64,000 nt of DNA from Paenibacillus periandrae (GCF_022458865.1 NZ_JAJNMU010000014.1:62001-126000); one strand, 5' to 3'. Positions 7,685 to 16,771 are shown, counted from the stretch's first letter. Translations and numbers: made by a program. Notes: generated by a model from the letters alone, not told the origin.

Positions 7685-9652
7685 CTATGAGGTTGCTGAA
7701 ATTGTCGAATTAAGTCGTGGGTCCTTCTGCCCCTGCATTAAGTAAGGATATAGAAAGATGAGTCCAAACACGTACAGCATCAAGGCAAAATAAGCAGGCA
7801 GCAAATGGACGAAATCGGTGTAGCCTATGGTCAGATGCACACTAAGTCCTGCGACGAATCCAGGCAAGCCGCCCAACAGAAACGTCCACCACAGCCAGCG
7901 CTGACCTTGATTAATACCCCACAACGCAATCGTCAGAATCGCAATGGCATCTGAAAATAAAGCGCCTCCGAAGCCTGCTCGATCATGCGCGATCAAGGGC
8001 AGCAGTCTTTCATTGATTTCATTAAGCATAGCAGGCGTTGCACAAAGGTACTCCAGATCCTGCGGCACGAATACCTCTGTAACGCCCACCGTGGAGATGA
8101 CAATGCCGCCGACTGCTAATGAAAAACCTAACGTCACCATCATGAGCTGTCCCCATTGAGCGAGTCTCCAGGTACGATCGTTGATCAAATTCGGCCTTTC
8201 CCAGGAGGGCAACTCCCGGTGACGACGCATGGACAGCATAAACATCGGGAACAGGATAAGCGCCGCTGCCGCATGAAGCGGATCAAAATAGCCGTAGCCC
8301 AAATATAGAAAAAAGCTGCTGAAGCCTACAGCGGCTGACGTTATCAGTGCGGTTCTCGTCCAATGCAGACCACTACGCAAGCCATATCGGGCAAGCTGAT
8401 AATAAATGACGCCAATCGAGATCATCGTCCCTGCGAGGGTGACTCGATCATGTGACATGAATTGCAGCACAAGCGGATTCGCCTCATTCAGCTCCGACGG
8501 CAGCATGCCGAGAAACAGAGTATCATAAGGCAGCACTACCGACGTTGCTGCGATGATCCAGGTGAGCGCTCCACCAAGGATCATTCCGATGCCTAATAAA
8601 CACATCCAGCCCCAGTTCATCCAAAAGGAAGGTGCTGGCGGCGGCTCCACGCTCTGAAGCTTTTCATAAACGATCGCTTCGTTAATGCGCTTGGGCAGCC
8701 CTGGGCCTGAGTACACAAGCCCGCTGTGCAGCTGGACGTAATCAGCGCCTGCCTCCAAAAGCTCCAAGGCATCTAATGGTTGATGAATACCTCCGAAAGC
8801 AATAATGCTGAATGAAGCGGATAGACGCTGCTCGCGAATGCTGCGGACTATCTCGATACTGAGCGGCTTGAGGACACTTCCCGTCAAGTCTCCCTCGGCT
8901 GTTCTCAGCATATCGCCAACAACGACGCCGCTCCAGCCTGGTGACAATCCAGCCAGCAGCAGCTTGAGCGATTCGGGCGGATAGTCTAGCGGTACATACA
9001 GGAACATCGGCTTCACTATAGGCAGCTCACGGGCCGCCAGCTGTATAGCCTGCAAATGGGCTATCGATGCTTCGACTGACCCGTTCTCATCGAGCGATTC
9101 GATATAAAAGCCGGCCGCATAATAGGAGAGTGCCTCCAGCATCGTCAGCAGCTCCCTTTGAGCTTCCATAGGCGTGCGGCCCGGTGTGCTTTTAACACGA
9201 AGCATGAGCGGCAAAGCATGCCCCTGGTTTCGGTCGAGCCTCTTCATCAGCTGGGTCAACCCTTCACTGCGGCCTGCATCCGTGTATATAATGGTTTCGT
9301 TCTCAGGGTAACGCTGTATCGGACTTTCATTATTCACATAGGCTTCAAGGGTAACAGGGCCGATTTCAATGAAACCAAACCCGAATTGCGCCAGCGCTTG
9401 ATGAGCAGTTCCCTCCGGGTCCAATCCTCCTGACAAGCCTACGGGATATTTAAGCGGTATTCCTGCCAGCCTGGTTGCCAGTATGGGAGAAGCCTCCATA
9501 TGCCCCATCGTCCGGATGATGAAGCTGCCTCCCGGCACCCTGCTCAAAGTTCCCATCGCCCGCAGGGTGAAATCTCGGGCAAGCCGGGACGGAAGCTGAA
9601 ATAACAAAGAACGAAATATCGTTTGATACGACCAATCCGGCATAGACTTCAC
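7685..9652 (-). CDS. Dihydroorotate dehydrogenase-like domain fused to a polytopic membrane domain
   Basis: Residues 35-345 of 655 follow the class 2 DHODH fold: PVGLSGGLDPEG, FGFIEIGPVT, SVLKPLSIEIVR, then IIAFGGI and VQLHSGLVYSGPGLPKRI, the FMN phosphate-binding end. The lysine of the usual DKNG motif is Pro-Glu here, and the catalytic NxSxPN block is replaced by FYIESLDENG, so orotate-forming activity is doubtful. Residues 350-650 hold about eight membrane helices with no match I can name. The gene stands alone and minus-strand. Membrane attachment suits the quinone use of class 2 enzymes, but normal ones carry only a short N-terminal helix. Role unknown. Confidence 0.75.
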   Translation of the reverse strand: MKSMPDWSYQTIFRSLLFQLPSRLARDFTLRAMGTLSRVPGGSFIIRTMGHMEASPILATRLAGIPLKYPVGLSGGLDPEGTAHQALAQFGFGFIEIGPVTLEAYVNNESPIQRYPENETIIYTDAGRSEGLTQLMKRLDRNQGHALPLMLRVKSTPGRTPMEAQRELLTMLEALSYYAAGFYIESLDENGSVEASIAHLQAIQLAARELPIVKPMFLYVPLDYPPESLKLLLAGLSPGWSGVVVGDMLRTAEGDLTGSVLKPLSIEIVRSIREQRLSASFSIIAFGGIHQPLDALELLEAGADYVQLHSGLVYSGPGLPKRINEAIVYEKLQSVEPPPAPSFWMNWGWMCLLGIGMILGGALTWIIAATSVVLPYDTLFLGMLPSELNEANPLVLQFMSHDRVTLAGTMISIGVIYYQLARYGLRSGLHWTRTALITSAAVGFSSFFLYLGYGYFDPLHAAAALILFPMFMLSMRRHRELPSWERPNLINDRTWRLAQWGQLMMVTLGFSLAVGGIVISTVGVTEVFVPQDLEYLCATPAMLNEINERLLPLIAHDRAGFGGALFSDAIAILTIALWGINQGQRWLWWTFLLGGLPGFVAGLSVHLTIGYTDFVHLLPAYFALMLYVFGLIFLYPYLMQGQKDPRLNSTISATS

Positions 9653-9751
9653 CCCAGACTCTCATAGTCCTTATACATTCAATGCCGCTCGGTCAAAATC
9701 CTTTATTCGGTCACCTATCTGACCTGAGAGGCATCAGGAACCTACATAAGC

Positions 9752-9792
9752 AAAAACCCTCCTATCTCACTTTAACAGTGATCCGGAAGGGT
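9752..9792 (-). terminator. Terminator of the TspO-like gene
   Basis: On the minus strand CCCT, five unpaired bases, ATCACT-GTTAA-AGTGAGAT, then AGGAGGG and TTTTTG. It lies 34 bp after the gene. Confidence 0.7.
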
Positions 9793-9825
9793 GTGGCTGC
9801 CATATCAAAGGTTTCTGCTGGTTTT

Positions 9826-10608
9826 TTATAAAGCTTTTGTAAATGGTTTACGATGTTCGAGCTTGCCCTGACCGAACAGCAGCATAGCTGTCAACACAAG
9901 CAGTAGACCAGCTGCACTCCAGGCTGTATAAAAAATCGTATCGTTATACGAATTTGCAATACCGATCGCTATTAAGCCCCATGCAGCAGGCCATATAAAG
10001 GCAGAATCACGGAAATTCATTCCTGTAATAGCCGCCACAGCTACTATGATGAACAGCATGAGCACCGTCCATACCATACCCGAGAAATCTAAACCGCCTT
10101 GATTGAACTCTTGCAAAACTGCTGAGATTCGTACCATTGTCATGACGAACACCCAGCTCAGATAGACACTGAAAGGCACCTGTACCAGCCAAAGAATGCG
10201 AGGATCGGATGACAACCCGTTCGGCCTGGTCCGCGTATAGATCACAATTAGAGACAGCAGCAGGATCATCATCGCCATTAATGCTGGCACAATAAACAGG
10301 TAGTGCCATAGCACAAGTGAAGCGATATTGAACAAACAGCTAATGACAAACCATGGTCCAATGCGTCTAATTTCTTCATGCTTGTACATGCCAGGCAGTA
10401 GCTGTACGATCACGAACCCTGCCAGAAATACATAAACCGCTCCCCAAAGAGCAAGCGAATACGGTGCCGGGTTCATTGTACTGGGAAACATCGCTGTAAG
10501 ATCACTCGTATTTAATCCATTGAACGGGCGCGCATCCGCAAGCCAATTATACAAGAGCACAGCGAATAAGGCTAATATATGAAGCCAGCGAAGTACAAAT
10601 GTGGTCAT
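9826..10608 (-). CDS. Tryptophan-rich sensory (TspO/MBR-like) membrane protein
   Basis: A 260-residue protein with about seven to eight hydrophobic helices. The start is supported by GAGGGAGGT. Features shared with bacterial proteins annotated as tryptophan-rich sensory protein are the Pro/Ala-rich PAPYSLALWGAVYVFL, WLVQVPFSVYLSWVFV and FIWPAAWGLIAIGIAN. It is longer than classic five-helix TspO, so it belongs to the distant branch. Substrate and role are unknown; TspO relatives bind porphyrins. The gene 36 bp upstream encodes a protein that matches only its last third, so the pair arose by tandem duplication with loss. Confidence 0.7.
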   Translation of the reverse strand: MTTFVLRWLHILALFAVLLYNWLADARPFNGLNTSDLTAMFPSTMNPAPYSLALWGAVYVFLAGFVIVQLLPGMYKHEEIRRIGPWFVISCLFNIASLVLWHYLFIVPALMAMMILLLSLIVIYTRTRPNGLSSDPRILWLVQVPFSVYLSWVFVMTMVRISAVLQEFNQGGLDFSGMVWTVLMLFIIVAVAAITGMNFRDSAFIWPAAWGLIAIGIANSYNDTIFYTAWSAAGLLLVLTAMLLFGQGKLEHRKPFTKAL

Positions 10609-10644
10609 GCCTGTTACCTCCCTCTTCTGCTGAAGTTGTCCTGC

Positions 10645-10902
10645 CTATATATGAGCACGCTCTTGATGTCGAATAAATACATCCTTGCCTGCTATCAGCC
10701 AAAGCGTCAATATTAACAATAGTGCCGCCGCGCCCCATGCGTTATACATGATGACAATGTCATTTGTATTGGCAACCCCGATAGCGATCAAAGCCCACAC
10801 ACCTACTGCCGTAAACGCAGGATCACGGTAGCTTGAACCAATGATAAGATTCAATAACACTGCGAGCAGGATGAGAATGACCGTCCAGGTCGTGCCAGGC
10901 AA
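10645..10902 (-). CDS. Truncated paralogue of the TspO-like protein (C-terminal third)
   Basis: The 85 residues align with the last 85 of the downstream gene: TWTVILILLAVLLNLIIG against VWTVLMLFIIVAVAAITG, then YRDPAF against FRDSAF, and WALIAIGVANTNDIVIMYNAWGAA against WGLIAIGIANSYNDTIFYTAWSAA, each read with small changes. There is no ATG. A TTG at 10902 has AAGGAGG ten bases upstream and an in-frame TAA directly before it, so a short protein could be made. It is either a remnant of a full copy or a small membrane protein in its own right. Confidence 0.5.
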   Translation of the reverse strand: MPGTTWTVILILLAVLLNLIIGSSYRDPAFTAVGVWALIAIGVANTNDIVIMYNAWGAAALLLILTLWLIAGKDVFIRHQERAHI

Positions 10903-11090
10903 ACCAATAAAACCTCCTTACGATATGGGTTTGATGCCTTGAAACCTGCCTATGCGTGCCTGTCTTACACCCTCTGCTAGCAGTATATGAACACATAGCT
11001 GCAGTCATACTGAGCACAGCTGTTTTTTGCTATATCATTTAATAACCCATCCAGCCGTTCTCTAATCGACCTGCTTATGATAAAGACAGA

Positions 11091-11135
11091 AAAACCCGCT
11101 TCATGCATGCAAGGAAAGCAGCATAAAGCGGGTTT
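11091..11135 (-). terminator. Terminator of the 1600-aa surface protein gene
   Basis: On the minus strand AAACCCGCTTTATGC pairs with GCATGAAGCGGGTTT and continues into TTT. Confidence 0.85.
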
Positions 11136-11168
11136 GCCTGTAATTGATAATGATAGGTTGCCTTAACC

Positions 11169-14100
11169 TTAATCGATAAATTGCAGCCTTTGCAGCAAAC
11201 GCTTCAGCATCGTAGTCGCTTGAGCTCTTGTTGCCTGGCTGTCCGGTACGAAAGCGTCGGCAGTCATCCCCTGGATGATACCTGCGGCTACGGCCTGAGC
11301 CGCGGCAGGCTTTGCCCAGGCTTGAATGGACGCCTGGTCCTTGAATGACACCAGAGCCGTATCTGTCTTCACCTCGGTCAAGGCCGTCTGATCTGATGCC
11401 TTCATCGCACGTGCAATCATCACAACCATTTGCTGGCGTGTCACCGGATCGGCAGGACGGAAGCTGCCGTCCTCGAAGCCGTCTATCAATCCAGTCTTGG
11501 AGGCTGCACCTACAGCACCTGCTGACCAATTATTACTTGGTACATCCGTGAAGCGATTCGCTTCCCGATTCTCATTTAATCCCAGAGAACGAATCAGCAG
11601 TGCAGCAAACTGTGCTCTCGTGATGTTCGTATCGGGATCAAAGCTTTGCTCCGAGACACCGTTAACGATCAGCTTGGAGCCCAGCAGCTGAATATCCGCT
11701 TTGGCCCAATGTCCGTCAATGTCTGTAAACCTGTTATTCGTTTGTACAATAGCATACACACTATTGCTCGGGCTCATAATAATCGCCTGGTTATCGGTAA
11801 ATCTCGAAGGGATAAAGCTGAAGCTCCCGTCCGCTTCCACCCGAACCGCCGTAGTGCGAGCGCCATCCACATTTTGTCCGGTTGAAATCGTTCTTGCCAC
11901 GTAATGATTGGATAATGCGGCATCCAGCTGCTTACCGTTAGCCTCCAGAATGACCTTAAAGTCGATTGGAGCTCCTACTACCGTCATCCCGCCTCTTGTC
12001 GCCATATCCGTGATTTGTGCTAAGGCTGCGCCCGTTACTTTTTCAGTAACTATCGTGACTTTGATATCCTTGGCATCTACACCAAGCTGAAGGGCTGCCG
12101 CAGTAAAATCAATCGTTTGGATGGGCAGGCTATAGCTGGCAAGCTCAGACTTCACTGTGATTATTGCATTCGGTACCGATTTAAGGGCCTCCATAAGTAC
12201 CGCAACCGGAAGCTCCACCATCGCAATCGGGTCGTTACCTTTGGATTCAATCACAACTTGAGGTTTGCCTGCATCCTCTTTTTTCAGTGATTCCAGAGCC
12301 TGGGTCAGCTTGAGCGAATCCACCGTCAGTCGGGTAGCGATTTTACCATCAGCTGTTGTTTCTTTGCTTTCTTTAACAGCACCATCTCCAAGATGAACCT
12401 CACCAGAAACAGTTGGCCCTGTGCTGCCGCCTGCCGAGCCTGTCGATCCAGCTCCACTGCCCGTTCCTGTACCCGTTCCACCTGTACCGCTGCTGCCGTT
12501 TGAACTGTTATTATCATTAATTCGGGTCAATGTCACCGTATACACCTGAATCGTCCCGTCCTGCGCGGTTACTTGAACCTTCATTTCGTTCGTACCCACA
12601 TTTAAAGCAACCGTAGATGGGGTACCACTTGTAGCGGCATTGCCGTTAATAAGGATTGCTGCCTTCGCATCTGACGCTGTGGCTGTAATAATAGCCTGCC
12701 GCATTTTCCCTGCATAGCCCGTATAGCTCGTCGTGCCTGCTGTAAATTCCGGAGTAATCACGATATCATTCACGATCATCCCGTTCAGACTGGCATTGCT
12801 GCTGAGCACAGGGTCAACGGGTTTTGGATCAACAGGTGTTGGATCAACAGGTGTTGGATCAACAGGTGTTGGATCGACAGGTGTCGGGTCAACGGGTGCT
12901 GTTCCCCTATTTACTGTGATGATGTAGGTTTTGTTCGTTGTCATATCCCTGGCTGTGACTTTGACAGCTATGGAGGTTGTATCGCTGGTCAAATTAATCC
13001 GCTTGTACATATTGCTGGCATATACATCACCATTGACCGTCATGGAAGCCTTTGAATCCAATAAAGCTGCATTTACGTCTACAGCCGCTGTACCAGCAGG
13101 GACGGACACCGTGTAATTCATAGTATTTACGGCAAAAGCAGGCGTTAATGTGCTGCCACTTACTGTTAAGCTGCCAAGATCTGCTGAATCCACTAAGGCT
13201 CCAGCTGCCAAATCAGCTTTGACCAGATTATAATCCGAGATGACCTGTCTATAATAATCCTCGCCTAAATTAACGAGATTAGTCCTGAAGCTGTCCCACT
13301 TGCCCCCGGCATATACATTGTTCAGGACACTTTCTTCGAAACTGTAAGCCACATGGCCAGCAGGATAATCATTGTCCGAGCGGGCATGTGCATTGGCTAG
13401 TGCCTGAGCGGTATAAAATAAATAATTTTCAAATTCCACCTGATTCGCAAACTTGGAGTCCGTATAGTCACCTTTATAAGGCGAAATTTTCCGAATCAGA
13501 AAGTTGTGGTTAGCGCCTTGAAGTGTGCCCAAATGATAATCAGGCTTGGTCAGCATTCCTTGATAAGCCAATTTGGAGCGCTCCGCATCCTTACCGTTGA
13601 ACGGATCATATGTTGAAGACGGGAACAGAGGATGATCTATGAAGCTCGGCTTGCCCTGCTCCTTGACATCCAAAATAATATCATCATCATTGCTGGCTGT
13701 CGGTCCTTCGATGAGAACATTATAACGTTTCACGCCGAGGCTTCCTAACCCTTGGTTAATACGCAGAGCAACATCCTTGATCTTGAAATAATCGCTCGAC
13801 TGCCCTACTGCAAAGGGCTGAACACTGTTTACATAGGCAGACCAATTGTCTGTAATATCCTTCAAGTCTGCACCCTTGGCCTTAATATATTTGTCTGTCT
13901 TGCTGTAATCAAAATTACGTGTAGCCGGAGTTGTCGAGGTCAAGGGCGCTGCTTTATCCAGCTGCGATTTTATTGTCGTTTTTACGAAATCCTCCATCAA
14001 CTTCTTTGTAAAACCGCTCAGCTTGTCAGAGGTGAGCTCGGCACTCTTTTCATTATTATTGCCGTTCACATTATTGAGTGTTTGTATATAGACATCCAAA

Positions 14101-15971
14101 TAGTTTTTGGCAATTTGTCTGGTCGTACTGTCGTCCAATGCAGTGGTAAAGTAGGACTTGTCATCAAAGCGGGACAAATAAATGCTTGCCGTGGAGCGAA
14201 TCAAATCCCAATAGAATGGTGCTATATAAGACTCGTCCATATCGTTAAGATCAAATATAGCCGTACCTTCATTGTTATCGAAATAACCGACATTTTGAAT
14301 GTGAAAATCACCGGAGATCCAGGTGTTAATGTTGTTAAGCTGATTCCAATCCGCTGGAACCGGAATGACACCACCTAAATCCTTGTAAAATAATCCGCTG
14401 GTCGCGCGGTAAAAACTGAAAGCCGATTTGGACATTGATGTGTACTTGTATTCCTTTGTTGCCGGGCTGTTGAAAAAAGCATTACGATTTTTAATTTCCT
14501 GCAGCAAAAATTGCTTTCTTGCCTCGTCCTTGCTAAGTACGGCGGACGGTCGAAGCAGCGTGATACCGTTAATGGCATCCGAATCCAGTGTAGCTCCGCC
14601 GGTAACTGCCGTGGCTTTGATAACTACACTCAAATTCACGCTTTCGGTTACAGGGCTCGTCGCCGAATTATATACCGTAAAGGTCACCGTATTCGCGGTG
14701 CTGTCACCTTTGGCTTTAATACTCAGACCTGATGGAAGCGATGGTGCATATGTATAATCCGTTACGCTCAAGTCCCCGTTTTTCACATTCCCGACCTGTA
14801 AAGCGATCGTAAACGTATTGTTGTTCGGATCTACCTCAGTAGCTGTCCGCATAGCCGCATCCGCATCAGCAGTGCTTACAGCTCCTTTTATTTTCGGGGT
14901 ATAATGAGAAAGTGTAACGCCGCCGATGCTGGCAGAGCTGCTGTAAGCACCTGCAGTCACAGCAGAGGGCTTCAGGATGACCGACAACGTCTGATCAGCC
15001 AAGACATTGGCGCTAGCTGTTCCTGCTATTGTGAAAGTGATGGTTTTCGCTGCAGTATCCCCAACCGCGCTGCTCGTAAGACCCGCCGGTAAATTGTTAA
15101 TGATATAATCATTAATAGGGTTCAGTGGACCTGCTTTCACTGTGCCTGTTGTTACGTTGATTTTAAATGTGGCGTTGGCCGCATTGACCGTAGTTAAGCT
15201 GTCCATCATCACCATGCTGGCTCCAGTATTCGCTGTGCCTTTGATGATGGGCTCCTTGGGGCTGCTGCTGTTGCGGGGCGGTAAGTCCTTGCTCACCGGG
15301 TCTACAATTTCAAAGTCAGCCTCAACCGTGTCCGAATCCGTGTCCCAGCCATTGCCCAATCCTGGGTTGGTAGACGGCTTCAAGCCAGCCAAAGGGTTTA
15401 ACGGGTTATAAGCCTTTCTTTTGTAGCTTTTTTTGTAGGACAAGCTTCCATAATCATATACGAGATCAATCAAAACCGAGTTGTCCAAGGTCGAACGCGG
15501 ATCATTAACACTAATTATTGATTGATTCTTGACCAGAGCGACCTTTCCATTGTCTTTATCCATGTTAATGGTCGTATCCACAGCATCAGGTGTAGGCAAA
15601 TCCGCACCAAAATTAGCCGCTTCCTGTCCGAGCTTAACCAAATAATAACCGTGCGCCGGAATCGTACTACCCAAATCGACTTTTTTCCAGTTGGTCTTAT
15701 TTTTACCTGCGTATTGCAGCGACCACGTGCCTGCTCCGAAGTTCACGTCCTGATCGGTAGGGTTATATAATTCTACATAATCGTTTTTGAAAACCGATGG
15801 TTTGTCCGAAGCCGAATTCCCCCCGTAGCTGTAAATATCACTAATCACTACGTATCCCGCCTCTGCAGCATGAGCCTTATCGATGCTTACAAAATTACCG
15901 ATAATTGGATTCATGATCAGCAGAGCTGTGAGCAGCCCAATCACCTTCCGCAATGTTTTCTTCTCAACCAT
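11169..15971 (-). CDS. Giant surface protein: lamin-tail, Ig-like, DUF2252 and SLH domains
   Basis: 1600 residues. A signal peptide covers about 1-35 (ends AHAAE). Residues 40-150 read as a lamin-tail domain (DYVELYNPTDQDVNFG). Two beta-rich repeats follow to about 480. Residues 485-920 match DUF2252, a kinase-like fold, with GDFHIQNVGYFDN and FDLNDMDES. Two cadherin-like beta modules (about 935-1020 and 1058-1145) flank a PVDPT repeat linker at 1024-1053. After a Gly/Ser linker and an unrecognised region, three SLH domains (1420-1600; FTDIDGHWAK, FTDVPSNNWSAGAVG) anchor it to pyruvylated wall polymers. DUF2252 proteins are normally cytoplasmic and unanchored, so the exported fusion is odd. 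The gene is monocistronic and divergent from the MerR gene. Confidence 0.85.
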   Translation of the reverse strand: MVEKKTLRKVIGLLTALLIMNPIIGNFVSIDKAHAAEAGYVVISDIYSYGGNSASDKPSVFKNDYVELYNPTDQDVNFGAGTWSLQYAGKNKTNWKKVDLGSTIPAHGYYLVKLGQEAANFGADLPTPDAVDTTINMDKDNGKVALVKNQSIISVNDPRSTLDNSVLIDLVYDYGSLSYKKSYKRKAYNPLNPLAGLKPSTNPGLGNGWDTDSDTVEADFEIVDPVSKDLPPRNSSSPKEPIIKGTANTGASMVMMDSLTTVNAANATFKINVTTGTVKAGPLNPINDYIINNLPAGLTSSAVGDTAAKTITFTIAGTASANVLADQTLSVILKPSAVTAGAYSSSASIGGVTLSHYTPKIKGAVSTADADAAMRTATEVDPNNNTFTIALQVGNVKNGDLSVTDYTYAPSLPSGLSIKAKGDSTANTVTFTVYNSATSPVTESVNLSVVIKATAVTGGATLDSDAINGITLLRPSAVLSKDEARKQFLLQEIKNRNAFFNSPATKEYKYTSMSKSAFSFYRATSGLFYKDLGGVIPVPADWNQLNNINTWISGDFHIQNVGYFDNNEGTAIFDLNDMDESYIAPFYWDLIRSTASIYLSRFDDKSYFTTALDDSTTRQIAKNYLDVYIQTLNNVNGNNNEKSAELTSDKLSGFTKKLMEDFVKTTIKSQLDKAAPLTSTTPATRNFDYSKTDKYIKAKGADLKDITDNWSAYVNSVQPFAVGQSSDYFKIKDVALRINQGLGSLGVKRYNVLIEGPTASNDDDIILDVKEQGKPSFIDHPLFPSSTYDPFNGKDAERSKLAYQGMLTKPDYHLGTLQGANHNFLIRKISPYKGDYTDSKFANQVEFENYLFYTAQALANAHARSDNDYPAGHVAYSFEESVLNNVYAGGKWDSFRTNLVNLGEDYYRQVISDYNLVKADLAAGALVDSADLGSLTVSGSTLTPAFAVNTMNYTVSVPAGTAAVDVNAALLDSKASMTVNGDVYASNMYKRINLTSDTTSIAVKVTARDMTTNKTYIITVNRGTAPVDPTPVDPTPVDPTPVDPTPVDPKPVDPVLSSNASLNGMIVNDIVITPEFTAGTTSYTGYAGKMRQAIITATASDAKAAILINGNAATSGTPSTVALNVGTNEMKVQVTAQDGTIQVYTVTLTRINDNNSSNGSSGTGGTGTGTGSGAGSTGSAGGSTGPTVSGEVHLGDGAVKESKETTADGKIATRLTVDSLKLTQALESLKKEDAGKPQVVIESKGNDPIAMVELPVAVLMEALKSVPNAIITVKSELASYSLPIQTIDFTAAALQLGVDAKDIKVTIVTEKVTGAALAQITDMATRGGMTVVGAPIDFKVILEANGKQLDAALSNHYVARTISTGQNVDGARTTAVRVEADGSFSFIPSRFTDNQAIIMSPSNSVYAIVQTNNRFTDIDGHWAKADIQLLGSKLIVNGVSEQSFDPDTNITRAQFAALLIRSLGLNENREANRFTDVPSNNWSAGAVGAASKTGLIDGFEDGSFRPADPVTRQQMVVMIARAMKASDQTALTEVKTDTALVSFKDQASIQAWAKPAAAQAVAAGIIQGMTADAFVPDSQATRAQATTMLKRLLQRLQFID
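12811..12900 (-). repeat. Six 15-bp coding repeats (PVDPT linker)
   Basis: Six units related to GGATCAACAGGTGTT encode the proline-rich linker of the surface protein. The four central units are nearly identical, so length variation between strains by slippage is likely. Confidence 0.9.
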
Positions 15972-16202
15972 TCATGTCGAGCCTCCTGTGAACTATCCTA
16001 TGATATCGCTAATGAATACAAAATCTCCATAGCTTATCCATCATAGCAGTGGAGTTTCAATAGAAGATTCGGGCTATATAAAGATATTGTAAATAACACG
16101 GCATCTTCATAACAGAACAGGATTAGGTTGGTAAGCTGAGCTTTTCTTACATCACAAATCTCTTGGTATCAAATGGCACCCTTAAGCAATAGCTAACGGA
16201 CA
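15972..16202. other. Divergent upstream region of surface protein gene
   Basis: Non-coding as far as I can see. A GAGGCTCCTG-type stretch upstream of the minus-strand ATG includes the likely ribosome site (CAGGAGGCTCG). No clear promoter or repeat was identified; CTGAGCTTTTCTTAC at about 16136-16150 vaguely recalls the end of the dispersed repeat but the rest does not align well. Confidence 0.4.
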
Positions 16203-16241
16203 TTGTAACCTTGTGACATTTACAAGGATTTATATTATAAT
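16203..16241 (+). promoter_or_regulatory. MerR-type promoter with nested palindromes
   Basis: TTGTGA (16211-16216) and TATAAT (16236-16241) are 19 bp apart, the long spacing typical of MerR-controlled promoters. GTGACA with a 17-bp spacer is the alternative -35. Two nested inverted repeats share the site: CCTTGT-N7-ACAAGG (16209-16227) and TTGTAA-N11-TTACAA (16203-16225). Autoregulation by the MerR gene downstream is inferred. Confidence 0.6.
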
Positions 16242-16271
16242 GGAAGGAAGAATGACACAGGAGGACTTACC

Positions 16272-16613
16272 ATGAGTTCTGAAGAAAGCTCCAATGAAAA
16301 AAAATACGTCATTTACGATATGGAATTGTTAAGTAAATTAATTGTAGGCATTGGCGAGGTTGCCGAAATTACCGGCGTACCGACTCGCAAAATTCGATAT
16401 TGGGAAGAGAAAGGCATCATCAAGTCGGTTCAGGAGGCAGACGGATCGACCCGGCGATATGATTACGTAAATATTAAAAAAATCGTATTGGTTCAAGAGT
16501 TATTGGAGGACGGTTACACGCTGGATACTGCCGCCAAGAAGGTCGAGGATCGTATCAAAAATATTGATGATGTTTTCCAAAAAATCGCATTGCAGACACT
16601 TGAACCATCGTAA
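16272..16613 (+). CDS. MerR family transcriptional regulator
   Basis: A 113-residue DNA-binding protein. The winged helix reads IGEVAEITGVPTRKIRYWEEKGII, with GSTRRYDYVNIKKI as the wing, and then a short helix (VQELLEDGYTLDTAAKKV). Only about 30 residues remain after the HTH, with no cysteines, so it cannot be a metal sensor of the classic type; it resembles GlnR/TnrA-sized or YraB-like small MerR proteins. AGGAGGA precedes the ATG. It is transcribed away from the surface-protein gene and ends at a strong terminator. Its target beyond its own promoter is unknown. Confidence 0.8.
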   Translation: MSSEESSNEKKYVIYDMELLSKLIVGIGEVAEITGVPTRKIRYWEEKGIIKSVQEADGSTRRYDYVNIKKIVLVQELLEDGYTLDTAAKKVEDRIKNIDDVFQKIALQTLEPS

Positions 16614-16627
16614 ACCGAGCATGCTAG

Positions 16628-16657
16628 GCCGCCTGTTACCATTGCAGGCGGCTTTTG
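16628..16657 (+). terminator. Terminator of the MerR gene
   Basis: GCCGCCTGTTACCATTGCAGGCGGC followed by TTTTG. Confidence 0.85.
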
Positions 16658-16669
16658 TATGTTAAGCAA

Positions 16670-16771
16670 TCACGACCATTTGAGCAATCTGCCTGCGAGG
16701 CCGACAAAGATGAGAACTGCAATTTCCAGCGAGTCCTCATCAATCGTAAATTGGGGATGATGATTGACTCG
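16670..16771 (-). pseudogene. C-terminal scrap of an M20-type amidohydrolase
   Basis: About 33 codons on the minus strand read VNHHPQFTIDEDSLEIAV then LIFVGLAGRLL, with a stop at 16670. This matches the end of M20-family amidohydrolases, where HHPxFDIDExAL leads into the final helix. An in-frame TGA precedes the fragment, and nothing of the metal-binding part is left. I read it as the relic of a deleted gene. Confidence 0.45.

Noticed and set aside
12811..12900. Regular 15-bp repeats that could suggest a CRISPR or VNTR locus
   Set aside because: They are exact multiples of three inside the 1600-aa gene and encode a PVDPT linker; there are no spacers.
13752..14378. Plus-strand open frame of 208 codons inside the surface protein gene
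   Set aside because: It lies opposite the well-supported DUF2252 domain and has no ribosome site or family resemblance.
16050..16160. Possible third copy of the dispersed repeat
   Set aside because: Only TGTAAATAACACGG and GAGCTTTTCTTA recall the element; the hairpins are not kept and the alignment is too gapped.
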